A DNA stretch of 64,000 nt, from assembly GCF_004217135.1 (NCBI RefSeq), contig NZ_SHKK01000001.1, positions 4,774,001-4,838,000 of the forward strand. Direction: 5' to 3'. Position 1 is the first letter of the stretch. Each line of letters opens with the position of its first letter. Below, piece after piece: positions 49,483 through 60,297 of this stretch. This stretch comes from Micromonospora violae (GTDB lineage Bacteria > Actinomycetota > Actinomycetes > Mycobacteriales > Micromonosporaceae). A program made the translations under genes and the position numbers. Under the pieces are notes generated by a model. It was not told the origin of the DNA, ran no database searches, and worked only from the letters and a program-made list of their open reading frames with translations.

Positions 49483-49538
49483 GTAGATCTTGGACACTTT
49501 CCGTTCTGGCGGCAGAACGGAAAGTGTCCAAGATCTAC
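49483..49538. repeat. Intergenic inverted repeat, GATCTTGGACACTTTCC family
   Basis: Perfect 26-bp arms (49483-49508 and 49513-49538) with a 4-nt loop, the longest perfect palindrome in the window. Arm core GTAGATCTTGGACACTTTCC. No other copy occurs in this window. Confidence 0.9.
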
Positions 49539-49762
49539 GTTCATGAGCTGATTACCGCCGCTCAGTCAGTTGGTTCGTCGACTCGACGGACAGTCGCACT
49601 GACCCACGGACCACCCCGCCGACACAGCCGACCGAACCCACAGACCACGTGCAGACGCCGCCTACCGGCCCCGCGGACCACGGCGCAGACGCCGCCTAAC
49701 GACCCGATGAGCGGGGCGCGACCGCCGGCCGCCGAAAACCCGGGCGCGACGCTGCGGCAGGC

Positions 49763-51472
49763 TCAGCGGACGGTGACGGTGACCGTGTGCCAGCCGGTGG
49801 CGCCGTCCGGGGCGACGTCCTGCGTACGCTCGGTTTGGGTTGCACCGGTCGCGTCCGTCGCTCGGACCTGGAGCTGGTGCTCGCCCGGCGTGGCGTCCCA
49901 GCGCCAGGACCATTGCACCCAGGTGTCCACGGAGACGGTCGGGGCCAGCACGGCTTCCTGCCACTGGCCGTCGTCGACGCGTACCTCGACTTGGCTGATG
50001 CCCCGGTGCTGCGCCCAGGCTACGCCGGCGACGGTCACCGGCCCGGCGGTCAGTCGGTTGCGCCTGCGGGGGGTGTCGATCCTCGACTGGGTTTTGATCG
50101 GCCCTTGGGCGGACCAGCCGCGCGGCACCCAGTACGCGTCGAAGTCAGCGAACCGGGTCAACTCCAGCTCGGTCACCCATTTGCAGGCCGACACGTAGCC
50201 GTAGAGGCCCGGCACCACCATCCGGACCGGGAAGCCGTGCTCGACGGGCAGCGGCTCACCGTTCATCCCGACGGCCAGCAGGGCGTCTCGTCCGTCGCGC
50301 AGCACGGCGGTGGGGGTGCCGCAGGTCCAGCCGTCGACCGACCGACCAACGACCTGGTCGGCGTCGTCGTCGGGTTCCACCTCGTCGAGCAGTTCACGCA
50401 GGGGTACGCCGAGCCAGCGGGCATTGCCGATCAGGTCCCCGCCCACCTCGTTGGAGACGCAGGCCAGTGTGACGTACCGCTCGACCAGCGGTCGGGCCAG
50501 CAGGTCGGCGTAGCTGTAGGTGCGCTCCTGACCAACCCGCCCGTGGATCCGCAGCCGCCAGGTGTCCGGGTCGACCTGCGGCACCACCAGCGCGGTGTCG
50601 ATCCGGTAGAACCCGAAGTTCGGGGTGACGTACGGCGCGAGCTGGGTCAGCGCGAGGTTCGCGCCGGCCGGCACGGCTGGCGCGGGGGCGACCGGCGCGG
50701 GCAGGCGGATCGCGTCCCGGGCTGCGGACACGCCGCGCCGACCCGCCAGCCAGCGCCCGCCGAGACCGGCCACCACGGCCGTGCCGAGCAGGGCCCCGCT
50801 CCCGGTGAGGAACCGCCGCCGCGACTCCGGGTCCACGCCCGCAGGCCCGACCGGCTCGACCGCCCCTGCCGGCCTGGCAGGGGCAACCGGCACCGGCCCA
50901 GCGGGAGACACCGGCACCGGCCCGGCGGGCGAAGCCGGCCCAGCGGACGATGCTGACACCGCAGCGCCGGACGAAACCGGTCCGCCAGACGACGCCGGAG
51001 CGATGTTCGGCGTGGGTGGTGACCAGGACCAGGGGTTCAGCTCGAACGGTCCGGCGATGAACAGCCAGAGCACCAGTGCGCCGAGGCTCGCGCCGACCAG
51101 GGATGGCAGCGCGTCGGCGAGGTCCGCGCCGGAACGGGTCACCGCGGCGGCCACACCGATGGCGCCGAACACGGCAATGCCGGCCAGGCCGAGTGCCAGC
51201 CGGCGAATTGCGAGTACGCCGAGGAGCGCGGCGAAGCCTCCGAGCAGTACGGCCGTGCCGACCAGCAGCGCGATCTTGTCGGCGGTGCCGAAGATGTCGA
51301 TGGCGAGTTGCTTCAGCGACTCGGGGACGGCGTCGACGACGACCCCGCCGACCGCGACCAGGGGCGCCGACCGGGGGCCGGTCAACACCGCGACCGGTTC
51401 GGCGATCCCGATCGCGACGGCGGCGGCGGTGATTCCGGCCAACGCGCCGTACCGCCGTGACGTGGTGCTCAT
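49763..51472 (-). CDS. Membrane molybdopterin-dependent oxidoreductase (sulfite-oxidase fold)
   Basis: 569 residues. About four N-terminal membrane helices, a Pro/Ala-rich linker (about 165-215), a further hydrophobic or twin-arginine-like segment (RRRFLTGSGALLGTAVVAGLG), then the sulfite-oxidase molybdopterin domain with ligand Cys in YVTLACVSNEVGG, followed by the Ig-like dimerisation domain ending VAPDGATGWHTVTVTVR. The catalytic domain is probably outside the membrane. No electron-transfer partner is adjacent. Start uncertain between ATG 51472 and ATG 51493. Confidence 0.9.
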   Translation of the reverse strand: MSTTSRRYGALAGITAAAVAIGIAEPVAVLTGPRSAPLVAVGGVVVDAVPESLKQLAIDIFGTADKIALLVGTAVLLGGFAALLGVLAIRRLALGLAGIAVFGAIGVAAAVTRSGADLADALPSLVGASLGALVLWLFIAGPFELNPWSWSPPTPNIAPASSGGPVSSGAAVSASSAGPASPAGPVPVSPAGPVPVAPARPAGAVEPVGPAGVDPESRRRFLTGSGALLGTAVVAGLGGRWLAGRRGVSAARDAIRLPAPVAPAPAVPAGANLALTQLAPYVTPNFGFYRIDTALVVPQVDPDTWRLRIHGRVGQERTYSYADLLARPLVERYVTLACVSNEVGGDLIGNARWLGVPLRELLDEVEPDDDADQVVGRSVDGWTCGTPTAVLRDGRDALLAVGMNGEPLPVEHGFPVRMVVPGLYGYVSACKWVTELELTRFADFDAYWVPRGWSAQGPIKTQSRIDTPRRRNRLTAGPVTVAGVAWAQHRGISQVEVRVDDGQWQEAVLAPTVSVDTWVQWSWRWDATPGEHQLQVRATDATGATQTERTQDVAPDGATGWHTVTVTVR

Positions 51473-51556
51473 CGGCCCAGTGTGCGCGATCATCTTGCCC
51501 GGCCGCCAACAACGTCAGCGTTCGGTAAGACCTCAGTGCGGACCCGCGGAGAACGA

Positions 51557-51592
51557 CAAGGGGCACACCGCCGTACGACGGTGTGCCCCTTG
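51557..51592. terminator. Bidirectional hairpin after groEL
   Basis: Perfect 14-bp stem (51557-51570 with 51579-51592, 8-nt loop), 14 nt downstream of the groEL stop codon. Confidence 0.8.
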
Positions 51593-51606
51593 GTGTCGCT
51601 ACCGGA

Positions 51607-53632
<2,026 letters not shown>

Positions 53633-53767
53633 ACCCTCCTGGGGTACTGGTTTCGTTGCTGACCAGCGGGGCTGACCAGCGTCAATCTGCCTCATGCCAC
53701 CGGGCGGTGCCGTCGTCGCGGGTGCCGGTCCGCCTGGCGTGCGCACCCGGGTCGTGAGACCCGGAAG

Positions 53768-53794
53768 CTGGCACCCTCAGGGTGAGAGTGCTAA
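53768..53794 (-). promoter_or_regulatory. CIRCE operator (HrcA site) of groES-groEL
   Basis: Read on the minus strand: TTAGCACTC, 9-nt spacer, GGGTGCCAG. The left half equals the CIRCE consensus; the right half differs at three positions. A further half-site (GAGTGCTAG, minus strand) lies just upstream at about 53812-53820. HrcA repression of heat-shock chaperonins is the expected role. Confidence 0.85.
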
Positions 53795-53891
53795 TCGCAG
53801 GTTATTCCGTGGCTAGCACTCCGTCAAGGAGAGTGCCAGCGCGTCGCGCCCCGCCAGGCAGGATTTTGGGCTCGACCGGGACAATGGCCAG

Positions 53892-55073
53892 GTGGATCTC
53901 GAACAGCTGGCGGCGCTGCGTACCCCTGAGGGGTCGGCCGCGCTCACGGCGGCGGCCGGGCTGGCCGGCGGTGATCCACTGGCCGCGGCGTCGGCGTTGC
54001 GCGCGGCCGGGGTGCCGCCGTCGCTGGCCGCGGCGGCCCTCACCCAGGCCGAGCTGCGCCACCGGGCGGTGGGCAAGTTCGGTCCGGCCGCCGCCGGGAT
54101 GTTCCTCACCCGCCCCGGCCTGGAGCAGGCCACCCGCCGGGTGGTCGCCGACCGGCGGGCCGCCAGGTTGTCCGCGGCCGGAGTGCGCACCCTGGCCGAC
54201 CTCGGGTGCGGGCTCGGGGCCGACGCGCTGGCCGCCGCCCGCGCCGGCATCCGGGTGTACGGGGTGGAGGCCGACCCGGTGACCGCCGCGATGGCCGCCG
54301 CCAACGCCGAGGCGGCCGGCTTGGCCGAGCTGTTCACGGTGGAGTGCGGCGACGCGACCAGGTTCGACGTGTCCCGGGTCGACGGGGTCTTCTGCGACCC
54401 GGCCCGTCGCACGACCGGCACCGGGCGGCGGATCTTCGACCCGCGCGCCTACTCGCCACCGTGGGACTTCGTCACCGGGTTGGCCGAGCGGGTGCCGCAC
54501 ACCGTGGTGAAGGTGGCCCCCGGCCTGGATCACGCGCTCATCCCGGCCGGCGCGGAAGCGGAGTGGGTCGGCGTGGACGGCGACCTGGTCGAGGCGGCGC
54601 TCTGGTGCGGCGCGCTGGCGGAGGTGCCCCGCCGGGCCAGCGTGTTCCGCACCGGGATCCACCAGCTCACCGGCTCGGGTGCCGCCGAGGCGCCGGTCGG
54701 GCCGCCGCGCCGCTACCTGTACGACCCGGACCCGGCGGTGGTCCGCGCGCACCTCGTCGCCGAACTGGCCACCGATTTGGACGCCACCCTGGGCGATCCG
54801 AGCATCGCCTACCTCTACGCCGACCATCCGATCCGTACCCCGTTCGCGCGCTGTCTGGAGATCACCGACGTGCTGCCGTTCTCGCTCAAGCGCCTGCGGG
54901 CGTTGCTGCGCGAGCGCGGCGTGGGCCGGGTGGAGATCCTCAAGCGGGGTTCGGCGCTCACCCCGGAGCAGCTCCGGCGGGACCTGCGGCTGGCCGGGGA
55001 CGCGGCGGCGAGCCTCGTGCTCACCCGGGTCGACGGCGCACCGACGGTGCTGATCGGCCAGCCGGTCGAGTAA
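53892..55073 (+). CDS. Class I SAM-dependent methyltransferase with THUMP-like domain
   Basis: 393 residues. A helical N-terminal segment of about 90 residues precedes a Rossmann methyltransferase: motif I LADLGCGLGADAL, acidic VYGVEADP, motif IV FCDPARRT, and a C-terminal domain with PFSLKRLRALLRERG and GRVEILKRG that resembles the THUMP-like domain of this family. The DPAR motif hints at a nucleic-acid base substrate, but none is established. GTG start; GACAAT lies 7 nt upstream with no ribosome site, perhaps leaderless. Confidence 0.85.
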   Translation: MDLEQLAALRTPEGSAALTAAAGLAGGDPLAAASALRAAGVPPSLAAAALTQAELRHRAVGKFGPAAAGMFLTRPGLEQATRRVVADRRAARLSAAGVRTLADLGCGLGADALAAARAGIRVYGVEADPVTAAMAAANAEAAGLAELFTVECGDATRFDVSRVDGVFCDPARRTTGTGRRIFDPRAYSPPWDFVTGLAERVPHTVVKVAPGLDHALIPAGAEAEWVGVDGDLVEAALWCGALAEVPRRASVFRTGIHQLTGSGAAEAPVGPPRRYLYDPDPAVVRAHLVAELATDLDATLGDPSIAYLYADHPIRTPFARCLEITDVLPFSLKRLRALLRERGVGRVEILKRGSALTPEQLRRDLRLAGDAAASLVLTRVDGAPTVLIGQPVE

Positions 55074-55133
55074 CGCGTCGGCCGGCCCGTCGGGTAACGC
55101 GTCCCGGCCAGCCGGTCGACTAGCCTCGTCGCT

Positions 55134-55613
55134 GTGGCGGGACAGGGCACGCCGGCGACGGCACTGTTGGTTAAGCGCGGGATCGCGCATCGCACCCATC
55201 CGTACCGGGTGGCGCCGGACGCCCCGAACTACGGCGCGTTGGTGGCGGTGGCGCTCGGCGTGGCGCCGGAGCGTGTGTTCAAGTCGCTGGTGACCGAGGT
55301 CGACGGCGCACTCACCGTGGCGGTCGTTCCGGTCACCGGTGAGTTGGATCTGAAGGCGCTCGCGGCAGCGGTTGGCGGCAAGCGGGCGGCGCTGGCCGAC
55401 CGGGCGGTCGCCGAGCGGGCCACCGGCTACGTGCGCGGGGGGATCAGTCCGCTCGGGCAGCGCCGGCGGCTGCCCACGGTGCTGGACGAATCCGCGCTGG
55501 ATCTCCCGACGATCTACGTCTCGGCTGGTCGGCGCGGTCTGCAACTCGAACTGGCCGCGGCGGATCTGGTGGCGTTGACCGACGCCCGCACCGCGCCGTT
55601 GCAGACCCACTGA
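55134..55613 (+). CDS. ybaK: YbaK/EbsC aminoacyl-tRNA deacylase
   Basis: 159 residues. Hydrolyses mischarged tRNA, usually Cys-tRNA(Pro). Catalytic Lys in RVFKSLVTEVDG, GGISPLGQRRRLPTV and GRRGLQLEL are family hallmarks. GTG start without a ribosome site; TAGCCT (55121-55126) lies 7 nt upstream, fitting a leaderless transcript. Duplicated bases around GGCCAGCCGGTCGA separate it from the methyltransferase. Confidence 0.92.
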   Translation: MAGQGTPATALLVKRGIAHRTHPYRVAPDAPNYGALVAVALGVAPERVFKSLVTEVDGALTVAVVPVTGELDLKALAAAVGGKRAALADRAVAERATGYVRGGISPLGQRRRLPTVLDESALDLPTIYVSAGRRGLQLELAAADLVALTDARTAPLQTH

Positions 55614-55634
55614 CGACCTTCGTTACGTCGATTG

Positions 55635-55655
55635 CTCCGTGGGATACCCGCGGAG
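55635..55655 (+). terminator. Small hairpin downstream of ybaK
   Basis: 9-bp imperfect stem CTCCGTGGG/CCCGCGGAG (one G-U pair, 3-nt loop), 22 nt after the ybaK stop. Could be a weak terminator or an operator for the sugar transporter. Confidence 0.4.
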
Positions 55656-55739
55656 TAACAGTCGCGTTGCTGAATTGTTATCGCCCCCAACAAACTTGGC
55701 ACCTGCGCGGTCTTGTGGAGCCGGTGTGACGCGAAATAC

Positions 55740-55754
55740 GTTGCCGGACGCAAC
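55740..55754. promoter_or_regulatory. Possible operator before the sugar transporter
   Basis: GTTGC-N5-GCAAC palindrome, 38 nt before the binding-protein ATG. It is a candidate target for the ROK regulator encoded downstream (59097). No second copy is obvious nearby. Confidence 0.4.
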
Positions 55755-55792
55755 AAAACAACACCTCCCCCACCTCCGAAAGGACCCTGCAC

Positions 55793-56881
55793 ATGCGTAA
55801 GGGGCTCCTCACCATCGCCGCCGTGGGTCTGCTCACGACCGGTGGCTTGACCGCTTGCAGCGAAGACTCCGACCCTGGTTCGACCGGCTCCGCCAAGACC
55901 CCCAAGATCGGCGTGATCCTCCCGGACAGCAAGTCATCCGTCCGCTGGGAGACCGCGGACCGTCGATTCCTGGAGGAGGCGTTCAAGGCCGCCGGCGTCC
56001 AGGCCGACATCCAGAACGCCCAGAACGACAAGACCGCCTTCCAGACCATCGCCGACCAGATGATCACCGGCGGCGTCACCGTTCTGATGATCGTCAACCT
56101 GGACTCCGGCACCGGCAAGGCCGTGCTCGACAAGGCCAAGTCGCAGGGCGTCGCCACCATCGACTACGACCGGCTCACCCTCGGCGGCTCCGCCCAGTAC
56201 TACGTCAGCTTCGACAACGAGACCGTCGGCAAGCTCCAGGGCGAGGGCCTGTCGAAGTGCCTCACCGAGAAGGGCGCCAAGAACCCCGTCGTGGCGTACC
56301 TGAACGGCTCCCCCACCGACAACAACGCCACCCTGTTCAAGGCCGGCTACGACTCGGTGCTCAAGCCGAAGTTCGACTCCAAGGAGTACGTCAAGGGCCC
56401 CGAGGACGCGGTGCCGGCGTGGGACAACGCGCAGGCCGCGACGATCTTCGAGCAGCAGCTCACCAAGGCCAACGGCAAGATCGACGGCGTGCTGGCCGCC
56501 AACGACGGTCTCGGCAACGCGGCCATCTCGATCCTGAAGAAGAACAAGCTCAACGGCAAGGTGCCGGTGACCGGGCAGGACGCCAGCACCGAGGGCCTGC
56601 AGAACATCCTCGCCGGCGACCAGTGCATGACCGTCTACAAGGCGGTCCGGGAAGAGGCCAAGGCCGCCTCCGACCTGGCCATCGCGCTCGCCAAGGGCGA
56701 GAAGAAGGAAACCGGCCAGACGGTCAAGGACGGCGACCGCGACGTCCCTGCGGTGCTGCTCACCCCGAAGGCCATCTACAAGGAGAACGTCAAGGACGTC
56801 ATCGCCGACGGCTACGTGACCAAGGAAGAGGTCTGCGCGGGGGCGTACGCCAAGCTCTGCGCCGACGCCGGCATCAGCTGA
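55793..56881 (+). CDS. Sugar ABC transporter substrate-binding lipoprotein (xylose type)
   Basis: 362 residues. Lipobox LTAC with lipidated Cys at residue 22. Periplasmic-binding-protein type 1 fold: KIGVILPDSKSSVRWETADR, NLDSGTGKAVLDKAKSQGV, DYDRLTLGGSAQYYVSFDN and VPVTGQDA match XylF-like proteins. GAAAGGA precedes the ATG. First gene of a binding-protein, ATPase, permease, ROK-regulator cluster. Xylose is likely but not certain. Confidence 0.91.
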   Translation: MRKGLLTIAAVGLLTTGGLTACSEDSDPGSTGSAKTPKIGVILPDSKSSVRWETADRRFLEEAFKAAGVQADIQNAQNDKTAFQTIADQMITGGVTVLMIVNLDSGTGKAVLDKAKSQGVATIDYDRLTLGGSAQYYVSFDNETVGKLQGEGLSKCLTEKGAKNPVVAYLNGSPTDNNATLFKAGYDSVLKPKFDSKEYVKGPEDAVPAWDNAQAATIFEQQLTKANGKIDGVLAANDGLGNAAISILKKNKLNGKVPVTGQDASTEGLQNILAGDQCMTVYKAVREEAKAASDLAIALAKGEKKETGQTVKDGDRDVPAVLLTPKAIYKENVKDVIADGYVTKEEVCAGAYAKLCADAGIS

Positions 56882-56914
56882 CCGACGCCGCAGTACCCGC
56901 CGGGACGACAACCG

Positions 56915-56951
56915 CCGCCCGGCACGGGAGCACCTCTCCCGTGCCGGGCGG
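56915..56951 (+). terminator. Intercistronic hairpin after the sugar-binding-protein gene
   Basis: Perfect 16-bp stem (56915-56930 with 56936-56951, 5-nt loop) between the binding-protein and ATPase genes, the third case of this arrangement in the window. Confidence 0.72.
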
Positions 56952-56996
56952 CGCCCGCCGGACGGGCCCCGACACTCCCTTAAGAAGGAGACCCCC

Positions 56997-57815
56997 GTGT
57001 CCGCGACCCCCCTGCTGGAACTCCGCGGGATCGACAAGAGCTTCGGTCCCGTCCAGGTGCTCCGCGACGTCGCCCTGACCGTCCACCCAGGCGAAGTGAC
57101 CGCACTGGTCGGTGACAACGGCGCCGGCAAGTCGACCCTGGTGAAGTGCATCAGTGGCATCCACCCCACCGATGCCGGCGAGTTCCTGTTCAACGGTGAA
57201 CCGGTGCACATCGGCAGCCCCCGCGACGCCGCCGCGCTCGGCATCGAGGTCGTCTACCAGGACCTCGCGCTCTGCGACAACCTGGACATCGTGCAGAACA
57301 TGTTCCTCGGCCGGGAGAAGCGCAGCGGCGTCGTCCTCGACGAGCCGACCATGGAACAACTGGCCGCCGAAACCCTGGCAGGGCTGTCCATCCGCACCGT
57401 CACCTCGCTGCGCCAACACGTGTCCAGCCTCTCCGGTGGTCAGCGCCAGACCGTGGCCATCGCCAAGGCGGTGCTGTGGAACAGCAAACTGGTCATCCTG
57501 GACGAGCCGACCGCGGCACTCGGTGTGGCACAGACCGCCCAGGTGCTCGAACTGGTCCGCCGTCTCGCCGACAACGGCCTGGCCGTGGTGCTCATCTCGC
57601 ACAACATGAACGACGTCTTCGCCGTCTCCGACCGGATCGCCGCGCTGTACCTCGGCCAGATGGTCGCCCAGGTGAAGACCACCGACATCACCCACGCGCA
57701 GGTGGTCGAGCTGATCACCGCCGGGCGCTCGGGCGGGCTCGGCATCGCCGCCGACCCGGGCAGCAACGGCGACGGCCCGCAGCCGGCCGACTCGATCTCA
57801 GGAGGCGCCCGATGA
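56997..57815 (+). CDS. Sugar ABC transporter ATP-binding protein (single NBD)
   Basis: 272 residues. Walker A GDNGAGKST at 39-47, Q-loop around VVYQDLAL, signature LSGGQRQTVAIA, Walker B LVILDEP and H-loop LISHNMNDV. It has one nucleotide-binding domain, whereas E. coli XylG and RbsA have two in one chain, so it should work as a homodimer, as is common in actinobacteria. GAAGGAG site upstream of GTG. The stop overlaps the permease start by 4 nt. Confidence 0.92.
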   Translation: MSATPLLELRGIDKSFGPVQVLRDVALTVHPGEVTALVGDNGAGKSTLVKCISGIHPTDAGEFLFNGEPVHIGSPRDAAALGIEVVYQDLALCDNLDIVQNMFLGREKRSGVVLDEPTMEQLAAETLAGLSIRTVTSLRQHVSSLSGGQRQTVAIAKAVLWNSKLVILDEPTAALGVAQTAQVLELVRRLADNGLAVVLISHNMNDVFAVSDRIAALYLGQMVAQVKTTDITHAQVVELITAGRSGGLGIAADPGSNGDGPQPADSISGGAR

Positions 57816-59074
57816 CCACCACCGCCGTGCGGAAGGACGGTCCCGCGGCCGTCACACCGGCACCGACCGTCGGGGGCCACGTCCGCAACTACCTGAGTCG
57901 GGTACGCGGTGGCGACGTCGGGGCGTTGCCGGCCGTACTCGGCCTGATCGTGCTCTGCACCGTCTTCGCGATCATGCGGCCGTCGTCGTTCCTCTCCGCC
58001 GGCAACTTCGCCAACCTCTTCACCCAGGGCGCGGCGGTCACGCTGATCGCGATGGGCCTGGTCTTCGTGCTGCTCCTCGGCGAGATCGACCTCTCCGCCG
58101 GCTTCGCCAGCGGCGTCTGCGCGGCGGTACTGGCCAATGTGGTCACCGTCCTCGGCTACCCCTGGTGGGTCGCCGTGCTCGCCGCGGTCGCCACCGGTGT
58201 GGTCATCGGCACCGCGCTCGGCATGCTCGTCGCGAAGATCGGCATTCCGTCCTTCGTGGTCACCCTCGCCGGTTTCCTCGCCTTCCAGGGCGTCGTGCTG
58301 CTGCTGGTCAAGGAAGGCACCAACATCTCCGTACGCGACGAGGTGCTGGTCGCCATCGCCAACCGCAACCTCGCCCCCACGCTGGGCTGGGCGCTGACCG
58401 CCGTCGCGGTCGTCGGTTACGCGGCGGTGCAGTTGCTGCGTCACCGAAACCGGGTGGCCCGCGGCCTCATCACCGACCCGATCGCGGTGGTGGCGCTGCG
58501 GATCGGCGGGCTCGCCGTCATCCTCGGCACGGCGGTGTACGTGCTCAACCTGGAGCGCAGCCGCAACGTCCTGATCACGTCGCTCAAGGGTGTGCCGATC
58601 GTGGTCCCCATCATCGCGGTGCTGCTGGTCATCGGGACCTTCGTGCTCCAACGCACCAGCTACGGCCGGCACATCTACGCCGTGGGCGGCAACCGGGAAG
58701 CGGCCCGCCGGGCCGGCATCGAGGTCGACCGGATCCGCATCTCGGTCTTCATGATCTGCTCGTCGATGGCCGCCATCGGTGGCATCGTGGCGGCCAGCCG
58801 GGCCAACTCGGTCGACCCGAACACCGGGGGCAGTAACGTACTGCTCTACGCGGTCGGCGCAGCGGTGATCGGCGGCACCAGCCTCTTCGGTGGCAAGGGT
58901 CGCGTCCTCGACGCCGTGCTCGGCGGCGCGGTGGTCGCGGTCATCGAAAACGGAATGGGCCTGATGGGGTACAGCGCGGGAGTCAAGTACGTGGTCACCG
59001 GCGTCGTGCTGCTGCTGGCCGCCAGCGTCGACGCGCTCTCCCGCCGCCGCGCGGCAGCCACCGGCACCCGCTGA
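57812..59074 (+). CDS. Sugar ABC transporter permease (XylH type)
   Basis: 420 residues with about ten membrane helices. LLGEIDLSAG is the hallmark of ribose/xylose permeases, and YAVGGNREAARRAGI the conserved cytoplasmic loop before the last helices. ATG 57812 overlaps the ATPase stop (ATGA), with AGGAGG upstream; a longer frame opens from 57476 but lies inside the ATPase gene. Works with the preceding two genes. Confidence 0.93.
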   Translation: MTTTAVRKDGPAAVTPAPTVGGHVRNYLSRVRGGDVGALPAVLGLIVLCTVFAIMRPSSFLSAGNFANLFTQGAAVTLIAMGLVFVLLLGEIDLSAGFASGVCAAVLANVVTVLGYPWWVAVLAAVATGVVIGTALGMLVAKIGIPSFVVTLAGFLAFQGVVLLLVKEGTNISVRDEVLVAIANRNLAPTLGWALTAVAVVGYAAVQLLRHRNRVARGLITDPIAVVALRIGGLAVILGTAVYVLNLERSRNVLITSLKGVPIVVPIIAVLLVIGTFVLQRTSYGRHIYAVGGNREAARRAGIEVDRIRISVFMICSSMAAIGGIVAASRANSVDPNTGGSNVLLYAVGAAVIGGTSLFGGKGRVLDAVLGGAVVAVIENGMGLMGYSAGVKYVVTGVVLLLAASVDALSRRRAAATGTR

Positions 59075-59096
59075 CCGCGCGGGAGGTAGCACCAGC

Positions 59097-60278
59097 ATGC
59101 GCCCAGGACCGAGCCAGGATGACGTCCGACGGCAGAACCTCGGGGCCCTGCTGCGGCACGTGCACGTCCACGGGGCGACCACGCGTGCCGAACTGACCAC
59201 CACGCTCGGGCTCAACCGCAGCACCATCGGCGCGCTCACCGCCGACCTGTCCGCAGTGGGGCTGGTCAGTGAGGGGGCACCGAAGGAGACCGGCCGGGCC
59301 GGACGACCGTCACTTGTCGTCCGGCCCGAGTCGGCCCGGGTCTACGCGTACGCGTACTCCATTGAGGTCGACCGGCTGCGCGCCGCACGCGTCGGGCTGG
59401 GCGGCGCGGTCCTGGACCGCCGGGATCTGGACCGGCCACGCGGCCTGCTGGCCGCGGAGGCCGCGCCGCTGCTGGCCGGCGCGGTCAAGGAGATGCAGCA
59501 GTTGGTGCCGCCGGACGCGATCTGCGTCGGTGCCGGCGTCGCGGTCTGCGGCATGGTCCGCCGGGACGACGGCCTGGTCCGACTCGGCCCCGCCACCGGT
59601 TGGGTGGACGAGCCGATCGGCGCGGCCCTCGCCGACGAGTTGGGCATCGACGTGCCCATCACCGTGGGCAACGTGGCCGACGTCGCCGCGTTCGCCGAAC
59701 ACGCACGGGGTGTGGCGGCGGGTTGCGACAACGTTCTCTACCTGTACGGCGACGTCGGCGTGGGTGCCGGCATCATCGCCGGAGGGCGTCGGCTGACCGG
59801 GCACGGCGGGTACGGCGGCGAAGTTGGCCACATGAAGGTGGTCCGCGACGGCAGGCCCTGCGAGTGCGGCGCACGGGGCTGCTGGGAGACCGAGATCGGT
59901 GAGCACGGCCTCCTGCGCGCCGCCGGACGCTCCGACGCCCGGGGCCGCGACGCGCTGCTGGAGGTCTTCGACGCCGCCGACCGGGGAGATGCACGGGCCC
60001 AGACGGCGGTCCGACAGGCCGGCGACTGGCTCGGCTTCGGGGTGGCCAACCTGGTGAACGTCTTCAACCCCGAGATGGTCATCTTCGGTGGCACCATGCG
60101 TGACCTCTACCTGGCGGCGGCGGCCCAGATCCGCAGCCGACTCAACTCCAACGCACTCGGTGCCTGCCTGGAACACGTCCGGTTGCGTACCCCGAAACTG
60201 GGTGCGGACGCGCCGCTGATCGGTGCCGCCGAGCTGGCCTTTGAACGGCTCCTCGCCGACCCCCTCGACGTGGGCTGA
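59097..60278 (+). CDS. ROK-family transcriptional regulator
   Basis: 393 residues. N-terminal winged helix-turn-helix (TRAELTTTLGLNRSTIGALT), then the sugar-kinase-like ROK fold. The zinc-binding motif CECGARGCWE is intact, and DVGVGAGIIAGG and GHMK are conserved ROK segments. GGGAGG precedes the ATG. Directly downstream of the sugar permease, so it is likely the repressor of that transporter, relieved by the imported sugar. Confidence 0.92.
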   Translation: MRPGPSQDDVRRQNLGALLRHVHVHGATTRAELTTTLGLNRSTIGALTADLSAVGLVSEGAPKETGRAGRPSLVVRPESARVYAYAYSIEVDRLRAARVGLGGAVLDRRDLDRPRGLLAAEAAPLLAGAVKEMQQLVPPDAICVGAGVAVCGMVRRDDGLVRLGPATGWVDEPIGAALADELGIDVPITVGNVADVAAFAEHARGVAAGCDNVLYLYGDVGVGAGIIAGGRRLTGHGGYGGEVGHMKVVRDGRPCECGARGCWETEIGEHGLLRAAGRSDARGRDALLEVFDAADRGDARAQTAVRQAGDWLGFGVANLVNVFNPEMVIFGGTMRDLYLAAAAQIRSRLNSNALGACLEHVRLRTPKLGADAPLIGAAELAFERLLADPLDVG

Positions 60279-60297
60279 CCCGCGTACGCTGTCCGGC

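Larger units (their letters stand above)
49115..49762. other. Gene-free interval with tandem and inverted repeats
   Basis: 648 nt between the lysozyme-fold gene and the oxidoreductase, with no credible gene. It holds the 13-bp tandem repeat (49249-49391), the 26-bp inverted repeat (49483-49538), and a pair of GCAGACGCCGCCTA direct repeats near 49652 and 49688. Confidence 0.8.

Noticed and set aside
49143..50198. Plus-strand frames of 185 and 351 codons through the 13-bp repeat
   Set aside because: The tandem repeat keeps all frames open; the rest of the frame lies antisense to the molybdo-enzyme and has no family character.
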